NCBI GenBank assembly: GCA_900315765.1
Contig: ONAK01000001.1
Coordinates: 57,892-121,891, forward strand
Direction of reading: 5' to 3'
DNA: 64,000 nucleotides
From: an uncultured Prevotella sp.
GTDB taxonomy: Bacteria > Bacteroidota > Bacteroidia > Bacteroidales > Bacteroidaceae
The notes beneath the pieces were generated by a model, which was not told where the DNA came from, searched no databases, and saw only the letters and a list, made by a program, of their open reading frames with translations. This document shows positions 51,760 to 61,888 of the stretch, piece after piece; position 1 is the stretch's first letter, and each line of letters opens with the position of its first letter. Position numbers and translations under genes: made by a program.

Positions 51760-53943
51760 ATGAAGAAATTTGTTTTTCTAGTTTCTCTCTTGATTTCAGC
51801 CTCCACAGCATGGGCCGAGCAAGTGGTTCTCCAGACTAAAAACACCACGATGGTGCTTAATGTAGAGAACAATAAACAGCCGCAGTACGTTTATTTTGGC
51901 ACACGCCTTACCGATTACGATCTGCAGAATCTGCAGTCGCCTCGAAACGGTCGTATGGATGCCTACCCAGCTTACGGCATGAACTGTCCTGCTGAGGCTG
52001 CTGTTGCCATGCGTCATGCTGATGGTAATATGTCGACAGAGCTCTTTGTATCAGACATGAAGAAGCAGGGTGATGTGACCAAGATCACACTGAAGGATCC
52101 TAAATATCCTGTTTCTGTGATGCTTTGCTACAAGGTGTACTTTGAGGAGGATATGATAGAGACCTGGACGGAGATCTATAATGGTGAGACCAAACCTGTG
52201 ACTCTGACACAGTTTGCCTCTTGCGCTCTGCCCATCCGTCGCGGCAATGTATGGCTTTCGCATTTTTATGGTTCGTGGGCTAATGAGGCCCGTCTGGTTG
52301 AGGAACCAATATTGCCAGGCGAGAAGGTGATAAAAAACAAGGATGGTGCGCGCAACTCGCATACCGATCATGCTGAGGTGATGTTCTCGCTCGATGGAAA
52401 GGCTCGCGAGAATAGTGGCGATGTGATTGGTGCTGCCCTCTGCTACTCGGGTAACTACCAGCTGAAGGTGGAGACCGATGATACAGAATATCACTATTTC
52501 TTTGCAGGTATCAATCCTGATAACTCTGAGTATCACCTCAAGAAGGGCGAGATCTTCACCACACCAAAGGTGGCGCTGAGTTTCTCTAAATGCGGTCTCT
52601 CAGGTGTGTCGCGCAACTTCCACAAGTGGGGCCGCAAGTATATGCTGGCTCATGGCGATAAAGAAAGAAAAATACTGCTCAACTCTTGGGAGGGTGTTTA
52701 TTTCGACATCAACCAGAAGGGTATGGACCAGATGATGGGCGATATTGCCTCGATGGGTGGTGAACTTTTTGTGATGGACGATGGTTGGTTTGGCGTGAAG
52801 TATCCACGTAAGACGGATAACTGCGCTCTTGGCGATTGGGAGGTTGATAAGAACAAACTGCCTGAGGGTATCGAGGGCCTTCTGCGCGATGCCAAGAAAC
52901 ACGGCATCAAGTTCGGCATCTGGATTGAGCCAGAGATGACCAACTCTGTTTCTGAGCTTTATGATGCTCACCCCGATTGGATTATCAAGGCTCCTAAGCG
53001 TGATGCCGTTCAGGGACGTGGAGGTACGCAGTTGATTCTCGATATGAGTAATCCTAAGGTGCAGGACTTCGTGTTCTCTGTCGTCGATAACCTGATGACT
53101 AAGTATCCAGAGATTGACTATATCAAGTGGGATGCCAATATGCCTATCTTGAATCATGGTTCGCAGTATCTCACTATGAACGATCAGAGTCACCTTTATA
53201 TCGAGTACCATCGTGGTTTTGAGAAGACCTGTAAGCGTATTCGTGCTAAATATCCTGATCTTACTATCCAGGCTTGTGCCTCTGGTGGTGGACGTGCCAA
53301 CTGGGGCGTGCTACCTTATTTCGATGAGTTCTGGGTGAGCGATAATACGGATGCTTTGCAGCGTATCTATATGCAGTGGGGTACCTCTTATTTCTTCCCT
53401 GCTATTGCTATGGCCAGCCACATCTCGGCTACACCTAACCACACCGTATTCCGCACCACAGCCATGAAGTATCGTATCGATGTGGCCATGAGCGGACGAC
53501 TGGGTATGGAGATTCAGCCTAAGAATATGACTGACGACGAAAAGGCTCTCTGTCGCAAGGCCATTGCCGAGTATAAGCAGATTCGTCCAATTGTGCAGTT
53601 TGGCGATATCTATCGTTTGGTTTCACCTTACGATAAGATGGGCCTGGCTTCACTCATGTATGTCAACGAAGCAAAGGATAAGAGTGTGTTCTTCTGGTGG
53701 AAGACTGAGTCGTTCCAAAATGAACATTTGCCAAGAGTAAAGATGGCAGGTCTCGATGCTAATAAAAAGTATAAGGTGCGCGAACTGAATCGTATCGATC
53801 TGCAGCCGATGGATATCGAGGGTAAGACCTTTAGTGGTGCCTACCTGATGAATCACGGTTTGGAGATGCCTTATCGCAACGAGCCCGAGTGGTCGAAGAA
53901 GAGCGATTGGAGCAGTCGTGTACTGCTGTTAGAAGCCCAATAA
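51760..53943 (+). CDS. Alpha-galactosidase, GH36
   Basis: A 727-residue exported enzyme (signal peptide ending STAWA). The family GH36 barrel has WIEPEMTNSVSELYDAHPDW, the nucleophile Asp in YIKWDANM, and the acid/base Asp in FWVSDNTDALQR. It removes alpha-1,6-galactose from raffinose-type sugars and galactomannans, in the periplasm. It has its own consensus promoter and may share a transcript with the following redox protein (14-nt gap). Confidence 0.92.
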   Translation: MKKFVFLVSLLISASTAWAEQVVLQTKNTTMVLNVENNKQPQYVYFGTRLTDYDLQNLQSPRNGRMDAYPAYGMNCPAEAAVAMRHADGNMSTELFVSDMKKQGDVTKITLKDPKYPVSVMLCYKVYFEEDMIETWTEIYNGETKPVTLTQFASCALPIRRGNVWLSHFYGSWANEARLVEEPILPGEKVIKNKDGARNSHTDHAEVMFSLDGKARENSGDVIGAALCYSGNYQLKVETDDTEYHYFFAGINPDNSEYHLKKGEIFTTPKVALSFSKCGLSGVSRNFHKWGRKYMLAHGDKERKILLNSWEGVYFDINQKGMDQMMGDIASMGGELFVMDDGWFGVKYPRKTDNCALGDWEVDKNKLPEGIEGLLRDAKKHGIKFGIWIEPEMTNSVSELYDAHPDWIIKAPKRDAVQGRGGTQLILDMSNPKVQDFVFSVVDNLMTKYPEIDYIKWDANMPILNHGSQYLTMNDQSHLYIEYHRGFEKTCKRIRAKYPDLTIQACASGGGRANWGVLPYFDEFWVSDNTDALQRIYMQWGTSYFFPAIAMASHISATPNHTVFRTTAMKYRIDVAMSGRLGMEIQPKNMTDDEKALCRKAIAEYKQIRPIVQFGDIYRLVSPYDKMGLASLMYVNEAKDKSVFFWWKTESFQNEHLPRVKMAGLDANKKYKVRELNRIDLQPMDIEGKTFSGAYLMNHGLEMPYRNEPEWSKKSDWSSRVLLLEAQ

Positions 53944-53957
53944 CTTAACTAAATAAT

Positions 53958-55322
53958 ATGATTATGGAGGAAAACAACAACAAAAACTTGTCCCGTCGCG
54001 ATTTTCTTCGCCGATTGGGTATGGGCGCAGGAGCCGTTATGGCTTCAAGTGTTATGGGACCGCTACGTGTGTTGGCTCAAGACGATAAGAAGGCACCTTC
54101 GCCTAACAATCGTATGACCTATCGTGTTCAGCATGGTTCTGGCGAGCAGATCTCTCTGCTTGGCTTTGGCATGATGCGATTGCCTAACAATCAGGAAGAG
54201 GTAAACCAGTTGGTAGATTATGCCATTGAGCATGGCGTGAACTACTTTGATACAGCCCCCATGTATATGGGTGGCCAGTCGGAAGTGCTTACTGGTAACG
54301 CCCTCAGCCGTCATCCGCGCGACAAATACTACATCGCTACTAAGATGTCGAACCAGAATCAGCGCCTTTGGAGCTTTGAAGAGTCGCAGAAGATGTACTA
54401 CCAGTCGTTTCAGCGCCTTAAGGTTGATCATATCGACTACTACCTGATGCATAGCATTGGTGGCGGAGGTATGGATACGCTCAACAAACGATTCTTCGAT
54501 AATCATCTGCTCGAATTCCTACTGAAGGAACGAGAGGCTGGTCGTATCCGTCATCTGGGGTTCTCGTATCATGGCGATGTGCGTCCGTTCGACTGGCTGC
54601 TCGACCATCAGGAGGAGTATCACTTCGATTTCGTTCAGATTCAGATGAACTTTCTTGATTGGCGCCATGCCTCGATGGGTAACGGTTGGCGTAAGGATGC
54701 CGATGCCGAATACCTATATAATAAATGTGAGAAGACGGGCGTGCAATGCGTTATTATGGAGCCCCTGCGTGGTGGAGCCTTTGGCAAGATGGCCAAGGAA
54801 CTTACCGACCAACTAAAGGCCGTTCGCCCTAACGATAGTACAGCCCGTTGGGCCTTCCGTTGGGTTGGTTCTCACCCCAATATCCTGACTACGCTTAGTG
54901 GTATGAACCAGATGGCCCACATGAAGGAAAATGTTGAGACCTTCTCGCCACTTGAGAACTGTACTGAGGCCGAGAATACACTGCTGGCTGAGATTGCCGA
55001 CCAAATGGCTGGTTTCCCAACCATTCCTTGCACCACTTGTGCTTATTGTATGCCCTGTCCTTATGGCGTAGATATCCCAGGCAATTTTGCCTATTATAAT
55101 GAGGCTGTAAACTCTCACATCCTACCATTGCCAGATAAGGCCTCGGCTGATTATGCTACCAAGAAAGAACAGTTTGCCGATGGTTTGCGTAAAGCTCTGC
55201 CAAATGTTGAGACTTGGGCTCGTAGTTGTGCTGATTGCGAGGAATGCCTCGCCAAGTGCCCTCAGCAAATTCGTATCCCTAACCAAATGGCCCGCATCGT
55301 AGAACTGTTGAGGAAAAGGTGA
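53958..55322 (+). CDS. Tat-exported aldo/keto reductase with ferredoxin-type C-terminus
   Basis: A 454-residue protein. A twin-arginine signal (LSRRDFLRRLGMGAG) suggests export folded with cofactor. The middle is an aldo/keto reductase barrel (GVNYFDTAPMYMGGQSEVL holds Asp and Tyr, and IATKMSNQNQ the Lys). The C-terminus holds two cysteine clusters, CTTCAYCMPCPYGVD and CADCEECLAKCPQQIRIP, typical of 4Fe-4S ferredoxins. Such fusions occur in Bacteroidota; the substrate is unknown. Placement behind a GH36 enzyme is the only hint toward sugar metabolism. Confidence 0.82.
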   Translation: MIMEENNNKNLSRRDFLRRLGMGAGAVMASSVMGPLRVLAQDDKKAPSPNNRMTYRVQHGSGEQISLLGFGMMRLPNNQEEVNQLVDYAIEHGVNYFDTAPMYMGGQSEVLTGNALSRHPRDKYYIATKMSNQNQRLWSFEESQKMYYQSFQRLKVDHIDYYLMHSIGGGGMDTLNKRFFDNHLLEFLLKEREAGRIRHLGFSYHGDVRPFDWLLDHQEEYHFDFVQIQMNFLDWRHASMGNGWRKDADAEYLYNKCEKTGVQCVIMEPLRGGAFGKMAKELTDQLKAVRPNDSTARWAFRWVGSHPNILTTLSGMNQMAHMKENVETFSPLENCTEAENTLLAEIADQMAGFPTIPCTTCAYCMPCPYGVDIPGNFAYYNEAVNSHILPLPDKASADYATKKEQFADGLRKALPNVETWARSCADCEECLAKCPQQIRIPNQMARIVELLRKR

Positions 55323-55327
55323 TACTT

Positions 55328-56881
55328 TTACTCAATAGTTCTTAACTTGGTGTCGAAATCTTTGGCGCCGCCTGTTTCGTTGAAGAGCTTCTTAAGAAGG
55401 CGGACGCGGGTGTTAGTGATGGTTTGAGGAGTGGAAATGGTTAATGTTGCAATCTCCGTTGGTTGGAAGTTGTGGCGGATAAGCAGACAGACGCTCTGCT
55501 CCTTGGTATTGAGCTGAGCAAAGAGTAATTGCAGATTGGGACTCAGGGCATAAGAGCATTGTGCCAAGGCATTCATGTCCTCATCAGATGCTGCACGACC
55601 TTTATTGGCTGAGGCATGCAGAGAGGCTACGATGGTCTTGAGCTGTTCTGAGTTTTCACGTTCTTCGCGTTCGCGCTGCAATCGCATCTGGGTAAGCTCT
55701 TCGCGCGTACGATCGTATTTCTTCTGACTCTCAACAAAGCGGGCGTTAAGTTTGTCAATCCTACGACGACTATACCAGATGGCTACAATCGTGATGAGTA
55801 TCAGCAACAGGATGGCTGAGAGTAGCATGATGGTAGTACGATACTGTTGGCGCTCCTTCTGTTGTTCATCGAACTGGGTTTGAAGGTCGATGATGCTGGC
55901 TGCATCGTTGCGCTGATAAAGGTCGTGATATACCTCATTCAGATGGCTGCTGTAATAGGCCGCCCTTTCTGTAGCTCCACGATTGGTAAGGTATCTTATC
56001 AGCTGGCGATAAGAGCTGATGCTGACATCGGGCGAAAAGGAGTTAACCAGTTGGTACCATTGTTCAGCAGCGCTAATGGTGTCTTTCTCAGCAAGATACA
56101 CATCGGCAAGGAGTTTTGAGGCTCTGTCGGTAGGCGACTCCTGAATGGCTTTGAGCAATAGCTGTTTGGCATCTTTGCGCTTGTTCTGTTGCATCAGATA
56201 GCTGGCCACATTAGTAAGATAGGTGGCTCGAATCTCACCATCGGTCTTAGGTGCATAAGGCTTGGCTAGTTCGTTGTAGTAATGCAGACTATCAGTCTCG
56301 CCAAGCATATCGAAGGTCTGGGCAATATTGTTCAGAGCCCTTACAATCCAGTCGTCCTTATGACATTGGCGGGCTGTGGCTAAGGCCTGCTTGTAGTATC
56401 TTAGGGTTTGGGTATAATTACCCACATTGTCGTTGATGTCGCCAAGCACCGAATAGAGATAATTATTGAAAACGGGATCGTTTACGTTCGAGGCAATCTG
56501 CTCGGCACGCTTCATGGTGAGCACAGCCTCGAGGGTTTGCTGCTTATGATAGAGCACGATGGCATGGTGCAGCAAGGCCCTTGCCAATCGCGGTTTATCG
56601 TTATGATTCTCATAATAATCCCTGCTGAACTGGATGAGCGACGAGGATTCTGTAACCAATCCACTACGATGTAGGGCCTCGTTATAAAGCAGTCCGAAGA
56701 GAGCACGATCGGGCTTGGAAAGTGTTGTGTCAGCCCAATATGGCTCAAGCATAATGACCACCGAATCAGGATGCTCTACTACTATTTTCTCAGCTTGGGA
56801 AATAACGCTGTTGTGGGGCTGCTCTTGATGCGAGCAGCCCACAATAACGAGAGAGAATATGAGATAAACGATAGTTGTCAT
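55328..56881 (-). CDS. Membrane TPR protein with C-terminal HTH
   Basis: A 517-residue lipoprotein-like or membrane-anchored regulator. The N-terminus (VYLIFSLVIVGCSHQE) has a lipobox. TPR-type helical repeats cover about 40-320. A transmembrane segment (TIMLLSAILLLILITIVAIWY, about 345-365) comes next, then a coiled coil and a LuxR-like HTH (LFAQLNTKEQSVCLLIRHNFQPTEIATLT) at the end. The layout suits a membrane sensor that binds DNA from the membrane. Its 5' end overlaps the TonB-like gene by 4 nt. Confidence 0.72.
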   Translation of the reverse strand: MTTIVYLIFSLVIVGCSHQEQPHNSVISQAEKIVVEHPDSVVIMLEPYWADTTLSKPDRALFGLLYNEALHRSGLVTESSSLIQFSRDYYENHNDKPRLARALLHHAIVLYHKQQTLEAVLTMKRAEQIASNVNDPVFNNYLYSVLGDINDNVGNYTQTLRYYKQALATARQCHKDDWIVRALNNIAQTFDMLGETDSLHYYNELAKPYAPKTDGEIRATYLTNVASYLMQQNKRKDAKQLLLKAIQESPTDRASKLLADVYLAEKDTISAAEQWYQLVNSFSPDVSISSYRQLIRYLTNRGATERAAYYSSHLNEVYHDLYQRNDAASIIDLQTQFDEQQKERQQYRTTIMLLSAILLLILITIVAIWYSRRRIDKLNARFVESQKKYDRTREELTQMRLQREREERENSEQLKTIVASLHASANKGRAASDEDMNALAQCSYALSPNLQLLFAQLNTKEQSVCLLIRHNFQPTEIATLTISTPQTITNTRVRLLKKLFNETGGAKDFDTKLRTIE

Positions 56882-57282
56882 TTCAGACGGAAAGAAATAG
56901 GAACAGTATATTTAACACGTACTTTCTGGCCTTTTTGCTCACCAGGAACCCATTTGGGCATGCCCGATATTACTCTGACAGCTTCGGCGTCGAGCGATGG
57001 GAATGCCTTCTTAAATACTTCTATGTCAGTAATACTGCCATCGGTGTTTACCACGAATGTAACAAGAACTCTTCCTTCTATCTTCTTTTTCGCAGCATCG
57101 TCAGGATACTTGATGTTACCATTAAGGTACTCGAATAGGGCTGCCTGTCCACCAGGGTACTCAGGCATTTTCTCTACTACATCGAATACTTTCTGATTCT
57201 TTTTAGCCACTACAGTCTTCTGGGCGCTCACAGTGGTGAGGCCAAACAAAGCCATAAGTGCCATGATTATAAACTTCTTCAT
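56878..57282 (-). CDS. TonB C-terminal domain protein
   Basis: A 134-residue protein. A signal peptide or anchor (first about 22 residues) is followed by the TonB_C domain: MPEYPGGQAALFEYLNGNIKYPDDA, then GRVLVTFVVNTDGSITDIEVFK and VRVKYTVPISFRLK. This domain normally contacts outer-membrane receptors. Without the long proline spacer it cannot span the periplasm as TonB does, so a sensory or partner role is likely. It is the first gene of a pair with the TPR-HTH gene. Confidence 0.8.
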   Translation of the reverse strand: MKKFIIMALMALFGLTTVSAQKTVVAKKNQKVFDVVEKMPEYPGGQAALFEYLNGNIKYPDDAAKKKIEGRVLVTFVVNTDGSITDIEVFKKAFPSLDAEAVRVISGMPKWVPGEQKGQKVRVKYTVPISFRLK

Positions 57283-57333
57283 ACTTTTCTAATTTTAAAT
57301 GGTTCAACAATCAAATTGTCTGTCCGGACGGTG

Positions 57334-57341
57334 CAAAAGTA
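57334..57341 (-). promoter_or_regulatory. -7 box (TACTTTTG) of the TonB-like/TPR-HTH operon
   Basis: The minus strand reads TACTTTTG 51 nt upstream of the start codon, with a TTG 20 nt further upstream. Confidence 0.6.
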
Positions 57342-57459
57342 AGAGATTTCCTGCTTTTTTGCAAGAAATCCATTACATATTATTACACAAAGGGCTTTTT
57401 TCGACTCTTTTTGTACAAAATCCATATAAATAGGGATTGCATAGTTCTAAGAATCAACT

Positions 57460-57467
57460 TACCTTTG
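57460..57467 (+). promoter_or_regulatory. -7 box (TACCTTTG) of the hemE operon
   Basis: TACCTTTG lies 48 nt before the chosen hemE ATG (57516), with TTG 20 nt upstream. Confidence 0.6.
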
Positions 57468-57515
57468 CAGCCGGAAAATAAAAATGGTGTTTTAAACACA
57501 AAAACCAATAAGTGT

Positions 57516-58535
57516 ATGTATCAGAATCCCTTCTTTGCGGTCATCAACCATCAACCAGCCAGTCGTCCTCCTGTATGGATGATGCGACAGGCTGGTAGAG
57601 TATTGCCTCGCTATCGTGAACTGACCAAGACTCATCCGTTTCACTTTATCATGGCCAACGCTAAGTTGGCAGCTGAAGTAACGCTGATGCCGATAGAGGA
57701 TATGGGCATGGATGCTGCTATATTATTTAGCGACATTCTGGTTATTCCTGAAGCTTTGGGCGTAAAGGTAGAATGGACCAGAGAAGGACCAGATTTCCAG
57801 CACTTGTTGTTAGGTGTCGAACATCCTTCGTCAGAGCTTAGTTTTGACTCTTCGAAACTGGTGCATGTGGCTGATGCACTCGACGAGATACATAGGCAGA
57901 AATCAAACGACACACCTGTTATCGGCTTCTGTGGAGGTCCGCTAACATGCCTTTGCTATATGCTTAGAGGGCGTGACGCTACTCTGCAGTTTACTGATGT
58001 GGTGCGATATCTGTACACCAACCCTATAGAATCGCGACAGATACTCGAAGCTATAACAAGTGCCACAGAGTGGTATGTAAACATGCAGGCAGAGCATGGT
58101 ATAGATGCTTTCCAGATATTCGAGTCGTTTGCAGGTGTTGTTCCTGCAGAGCTGTATAATGATATTGTGATGCCTTTTGTGCGTCGCATTACAGCTGCTG
58201 CGCGTAAGCATGGACTACCTGTAATATTCTTCCCAAAGGGATTTGGTGCAGGATTACACTTACTGTCAAAGCAAGAGTGCGACTATGTAAGCATAGATTG
58301 GCAAACACCTTTATCAGTGGCTCGCAAGATAGTAGATGAAGACTTAGGGCTTCAGGGTAATATGGATCCGCGAATACTATTTGCTTCACAGGATGTTATT
58401 GAGAAACAACTGAAGAATTATGCTGAATTTTTTCGTGAGAATCCAAATTTTATATTCAATTTAGGTCACGGATTGCACAAAGACACTCCAGTAGAGAATG
58501 TATGCTTTGTAACCAACTGGTTTAAAACACAATGA
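57516..58535 (+). CDS. hemE: Uroporphyrinogen decarboxylase
   Basis: From ATG 57516 the protein has 339 residues, the usual size; the longer upstream frame starts with TTG inside the promoter. The family signature PVWMMRQAGRVLPRYREL is near the N-terminus, and the substrate-binding Asp lies in DAAILFSDILVIPEALG. FGCGP-like GFCGGPLTCLCYML follows. It decarboxylates uroporphyrinogen III to coproporphyrinogen III in the cytoplasm. It opens an operon with a TonB receptor, an MFS carrier and a HemD-like gene. Confidence 0.93.
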   Translation: MYQNPFFAVINHQPASRPPVWMMRQAGRVLPRYRELTKTHPFHFIMANAKLAAEVTLMPIEDMGMDAAILFSDILVIPEALGVKVEWTREGPDFQHLLLGVEHPSSELSFDSSKLVHVADALDEIHRQKSNDTPVIGFCGGPLTCLCYMLRGRDATLQFTDVVRYLYTNPIESRQILEAITSATEWYVNMQAEHGIDAFQIFESFAGVVPAELYNDIVMPFVRRITAAARKHGLPVIFFPKGFGAGLHLLSKQECDYVSIDWQTPLSVARKIVDEDLGLQGNMDPRILFASQDVIEKQLKNYAEFFRENPNFIFNLGHGLHKDTPVENVCFVTNWFKTQ

Positions 58536-58554
58536 GATTTAAAATAAAAGATTT

Positions 58555-60648
58555 ATGTTTTTAGGATTGTTCTTAACATCGCTGTTGGCCGTTGAAGGTC
58601 CAGAGATTATTCCCGCTGATACTACAACAGCCCGTTCGTATGCACTCGACGAGGTTGTGGTAAGCGCATTCAAGTCAAACAAGTATGATTTGGTACCAGC
58701 ATCGCGTACTGCCTTGTCTGCCCGTCAGATAAGCAATAGACAGATTAATGGTATAAAGGAGTTGACTGCTATTATCCCCAATTTTTATATGCCCGACTAT
58801 GGCTCGAGAGCCAGTTGTCCAGTGTTTGTGCGTGGGGTGGGCAACAAGTCGGATGGTACAGGCATAGGTTTCTATGTTGATGGTGTACCTTACTATGAGC
58901 CTTTGTCGTTTGATACCGATCTTGGTGATGTAGCATCGGTTGAAGTGCTGCGTGGTCCACAGGGAACTCTTTACGGACGAAATGCCATTGGCGGCATCGT
59001 GAACATCAGCACACGTAACCCCTTGGAGTATCAGAACACTCGTGTACGTCTGGGGTATGGTCGTTATAATGATTTGCGTACTCAGATATCTAATTATACT
59101 AAGGTGTCGGATAAGTTTGGTTTCACCTTTGGTGCTTTGTATCATCACAACGATGGTGCTTTCCGCAACAGCTATCTCGACGAGAAGGTAGACAAGATGA
59201 ATGAGACGGAAGAGCGTATAGGCTTGTACTACAAACCCTCGGAGTCTTGGCTGATACGCCTTACAAGCAATTTTACCTATAGCGATCAGGGTGGATATCC
59301 CTATGCTCCTGTTGATGTAGAGACTAACACCTTGCAGCCCATCAGCTATAATCGTTACAGCTCGTTCCGTCGTCTTATCAGCACTAACGGACTTGGTATT
59401 ACATATACAGGACCAGTGGTTAGCTTTAATAGTCAGACATCATTCCAGTATATCAATTCTAAGCAGGCTATCGATCAGGACTTTACTGTTACAGATAAGT
59501 CGTTTGTTGAGAATGCACGTCATCAGAATATGGTGTCGCAGGAGTTTACCCTCAAGTCGAATGGCGACAGTCGTTATCAGTGGGTGGTTGGTGCCTTTGG
59601 TATGATGGAGCATGTTGATCGTACCGTAGATAACTTCTCTCCATCTGCAGGTTCGCTCAGTCATACCGACTATTGTGTACCTACCAGTTCTCTGGCCTTG
59701 TATCACCAGAGCACTTATAATATCTGGCGTGGTCTCTCGGCTACTGCTGGTATCCGTTTCGACTATGAGCATGCTAAGACCAAATATGATAACCTGAAGG
59801 TGAAAGCTGCTCCATTTACTGATGGCTATCTGGAATATGCAGATTTGCTGTCATCGGCAAGTGGTGAGTCTTTCGAGAGTACAAAGAACTTCACACAGTT
59901 TACACCAAAGTTCACGCTGCAGTATAATACTACCGAGAATAACCTTTTTTATGCATCGGTAACACGTGGATATAAGCCTGGAGGTTTCAATAAGTCGTTC
60001 TCTACTGCCGATCAGCGTTCGTATGAGCCAGAGTATAGCTGGAACTACGAGGTTGGTGCAAGTGTCAACCTGATTCGCGACTTGCTTACCATCAGTGCCG
60101 ATCTGTTCTATATTGACTGGCGCGAAATGCAGATAACATCTACTATAGCAGGTGTGGGAAATATTACCACTAATGCTGGTCATACTGATAGTAAGGGTGT
60201 GGAGCTTGATATTGCCTTCCGTCCGCTTAAAGGTCTGCAGTTCAATGCCAATTATGGTTATACCTATGCTCGATTCCTGTCGTATGAAAAGAGCGAAACA
60301 GTAAGCTACACCAACAATCGTCTGCCTATGGTGCCAAACCACACATTGAGTGTTGATGGAAACTATACTATCAACCCTCAGGGTTGGTTAGACCGCATCA
60401 TGATTAATGTTGGTCTGCGCGGTTTGGGTCGTATCTATTGGGCAGAGGACAATCTGGTAAGTCAGGATTTCTATGCACTCCTAAATGCCAAGGTAGCTCT
60501 TACCAAAGGCATTGTAACTTGGGAACTGTGGGGTAAGAACCTGACAGATACTCATTATATGGCCTACGGATTCAAGTCGTCATCAGGTAACTATGCTCAG
60601 GCTGGTAAACCATTGACATTTGGAACAACCATCGAAATAAATTTCTAA
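58555..60648 (+). CDS. TonB-dependent receptor of the hem operon
   Basis: A 697-residue outer-membrane receptor: a short signal peptide, a TonB-box-like stretch (YALDEVVVSAFKSN), and a plug (about 50-160: LTAIIPNFYMPDYGSRASC, then VASVEVLRGPQGTLYGRNAIGG). A barrel follows, ending in an aromatic residue (FGTTIEINF). There is no carboxypeptidase-like N-domain or SusD partner, so it is of the siderophore/haem class rather than the glycan class. Placed between hemE and a porphyrin-pathway gene, a tetrapyrrole substrate is likely by context. Confidence 0.85.
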   Translation: MFLGLFLTSLLAVEGPEIIPADTTTARSYALDEVVVSAFKSNKYDLVPASRTALSARQISNRQINGIKELTAIIPNFYMPDYGSRASCPVFVRGVGNKSDGTGIGFYVDGVPYYEPLSFDTDLGDVASVEVLRGPQGTLYGRNAIGGIVNISTRNPLEYQNTRVRLGYGRYNDLRTQISNYTKVSDKFGFTFGALYHHNDGAFRNSYLDEKVDKMNETEERIGLYYKPSESWLIRLTSNFTYSDQGGYPYAPVDVETNTLQPISYNRYSSFRRLISTNGLGITYTGPVVSFNSQTSFQYINSKQAIDQDFTVTDKSFVENARHQNMVSQEFTLKSNGDSRYQWVVGAFGMMEHVDRTVDNFSPSAGSLSHTDYCVPTSSLALYHQSTYNIWRGLSATAGIRFDYEHAKTKYDNLKVKAAPFTDGYLEYADLLSSASGESFESTKNFTQFTPKFTLQYNTTENNLFYASVTRGYKPGGFNKSFSTADQRSYEPEYSWNYEVGASVNLIRDLLTISADLFYIDWREMQITSTIAGVGNITTNAGHTDSKGVELDIAFRPLKGLQFNANYGYTYARFLSYEKSETVSYTNNRLPMVPNHTLSVDGNYTINPQGWLDRIMINVGLRGLGRIYWAEDNLVSQDFYALLNAKVALTKGIVTWELWGKNLTDTHYMAYGFKSSSGNYAQAGKPLTFGTTIEINF

Positions 60649-60661
60649 TTCCAATCATGAT

Positions 60662-61888
60662 ATGACAACTACCGCAAGCGTTGAAAATGTGCGAAAAATA
60701 AATCTCGCCACCTTCTTCTGCCTTTATATTGCGCAGTTCATTCCTTCTACATTTATTACTACCGCTATGCAGGTAACTATGCGCCAAGCCAATTACGGCT
60801 TGGCCACCATAGGCTTGCTACATCTGGTACATATCCCCTGGATGGTAAAGTTTCTATGGGCTCCTATGGTCGATCGCCAGTGTTCTGATATCTCTAACTA
60901 CAGGCGTTTCATTCTGCTCATGGAGACGGTTTATGCGCTTTCTATCATCAGTATTGGTTTTCTGGATATATCGGCCGACATCTACTTTATCTTTGTGCTG
61001 GTGTTTATATCCATGTTTGCATCAGCCACTCAGGATATTGCTACCGATGGCTTGGCTGTACGAGCCTTTGGTAAGGGTGATCATAGTGCAGTAAACAGCA
61101 TGCAGTCTATGGGCCGTTATGCAGGTGCCTTCTTGGGTAGCGGCATTTTTATTGTGATGCTCGATCACTTCGGTTGGAGTGTGGTATTCCCTCTTTTGGG
61201 AATTATTGCCCTGCTGATGATTGTGCCTCTGCAGTTCAATAAAAAGATACATATTGAACCGCGTTCGCCCAAGCAGCGTGCAAAGCTGATGGACTTTATG
61301 TGGTTTTTCTCGCGTCGCCAGATTATTCCGCATGTCATCTTCCTGCTGCTCTATTTCATGGGTATCATAGGTATTATTGCCAATGTGCGTCCTTATATGG
61401 TTGACCTTGGCTATAACATGAAGGAGATAGGCGTATGGTTTGGAATGGTGGGTACTGCTACCTCATTTTTTATGGCTTGGGTGGCCCATGTGTTTATTCG
61501 TCGGATAGGCATGTATCGCGCTCGTTTGATAGTGGCTTTTATGATAGTAACAGCTCCTCTTTATTTCCTGTTGCTCACATTCACTGCGCCCACGTTGCCA
61601 TTGTTGGTTGGTGGCTTGCTGTTAGTAAAAACATGTCATGCGTTTGCCTCGATAGTGGTTTATACTACTGCCATGGATTGTGTTCGCGAAGGTCGAGAGG
61701 GAACTGATTTTACTATTCAGGTAGTTGTGGTGCATCTCAGCTCGTCGCTCATCTCGCTCATCTCTGGTGGAGTAGGCGAATGGCTCGATTATCGTGGATT
61801 GTATATCATTGAACTGGCTATTGCTATTATCAGCCTTATATATGTTATCAAAGTATTTAAACCTAATCAGATGTTAGCACGATGGTAA
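60662..61888 (+). CDS. MFS transporter (AmpG-like)
   Basis: A 408-residue inner-membrane carrier with about 12 predicted segments. The N-terminal half has PWMVKFLWAPMVDRQ and the ATQDIATDGLAVRAF motif typical of the AmpG branch. The C-terminal half includes VYTTAMDCVREGREGTDFTIQ. AmpG itself imports peptidoglycan fragments; relatives carry other ligands. Here it lies in the hem operon, 13 nt after the receptor, and its last 7 nt overlap the HemD-like gene. It may take the receptor's ligand across the inner membrane. Confidence 0.82.
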   Translation: MTTTASVENVRKINLATFFCLYIAQFIPSTFITTAMQVTMRQANYGLATIGLLHLVHIPWMVKFLWAPMVDRQCSDISNYRRFILLMETVYALSIISIGFLDISADIYFIFVLVFISMFASATQDIATDGLAVRAFGKGDHSAVNSMQSMGRYAGAFLGSGIFIVMLDHFGWSVVFPLLGIIALLMIVPLQFNKKIHIEPRSPKQRAKLMDFMWFFSRRQIIPHVIFLLLYFMGIIGIIANVRPYMVDLGYNMKEIGVWFGMVGTATSFFMAWVAHVFIRRIGMYRARLIVAFMIVTAPLYFLLLTFTAPTLPLLVGGLLLVKTCHAFASIVVYTTAMDCVREGREGTDFTIQVVVVHLSSSLISLISGGVGEWLDYRGLYIIELAIAIISLIYVIKVFKPNQMLARW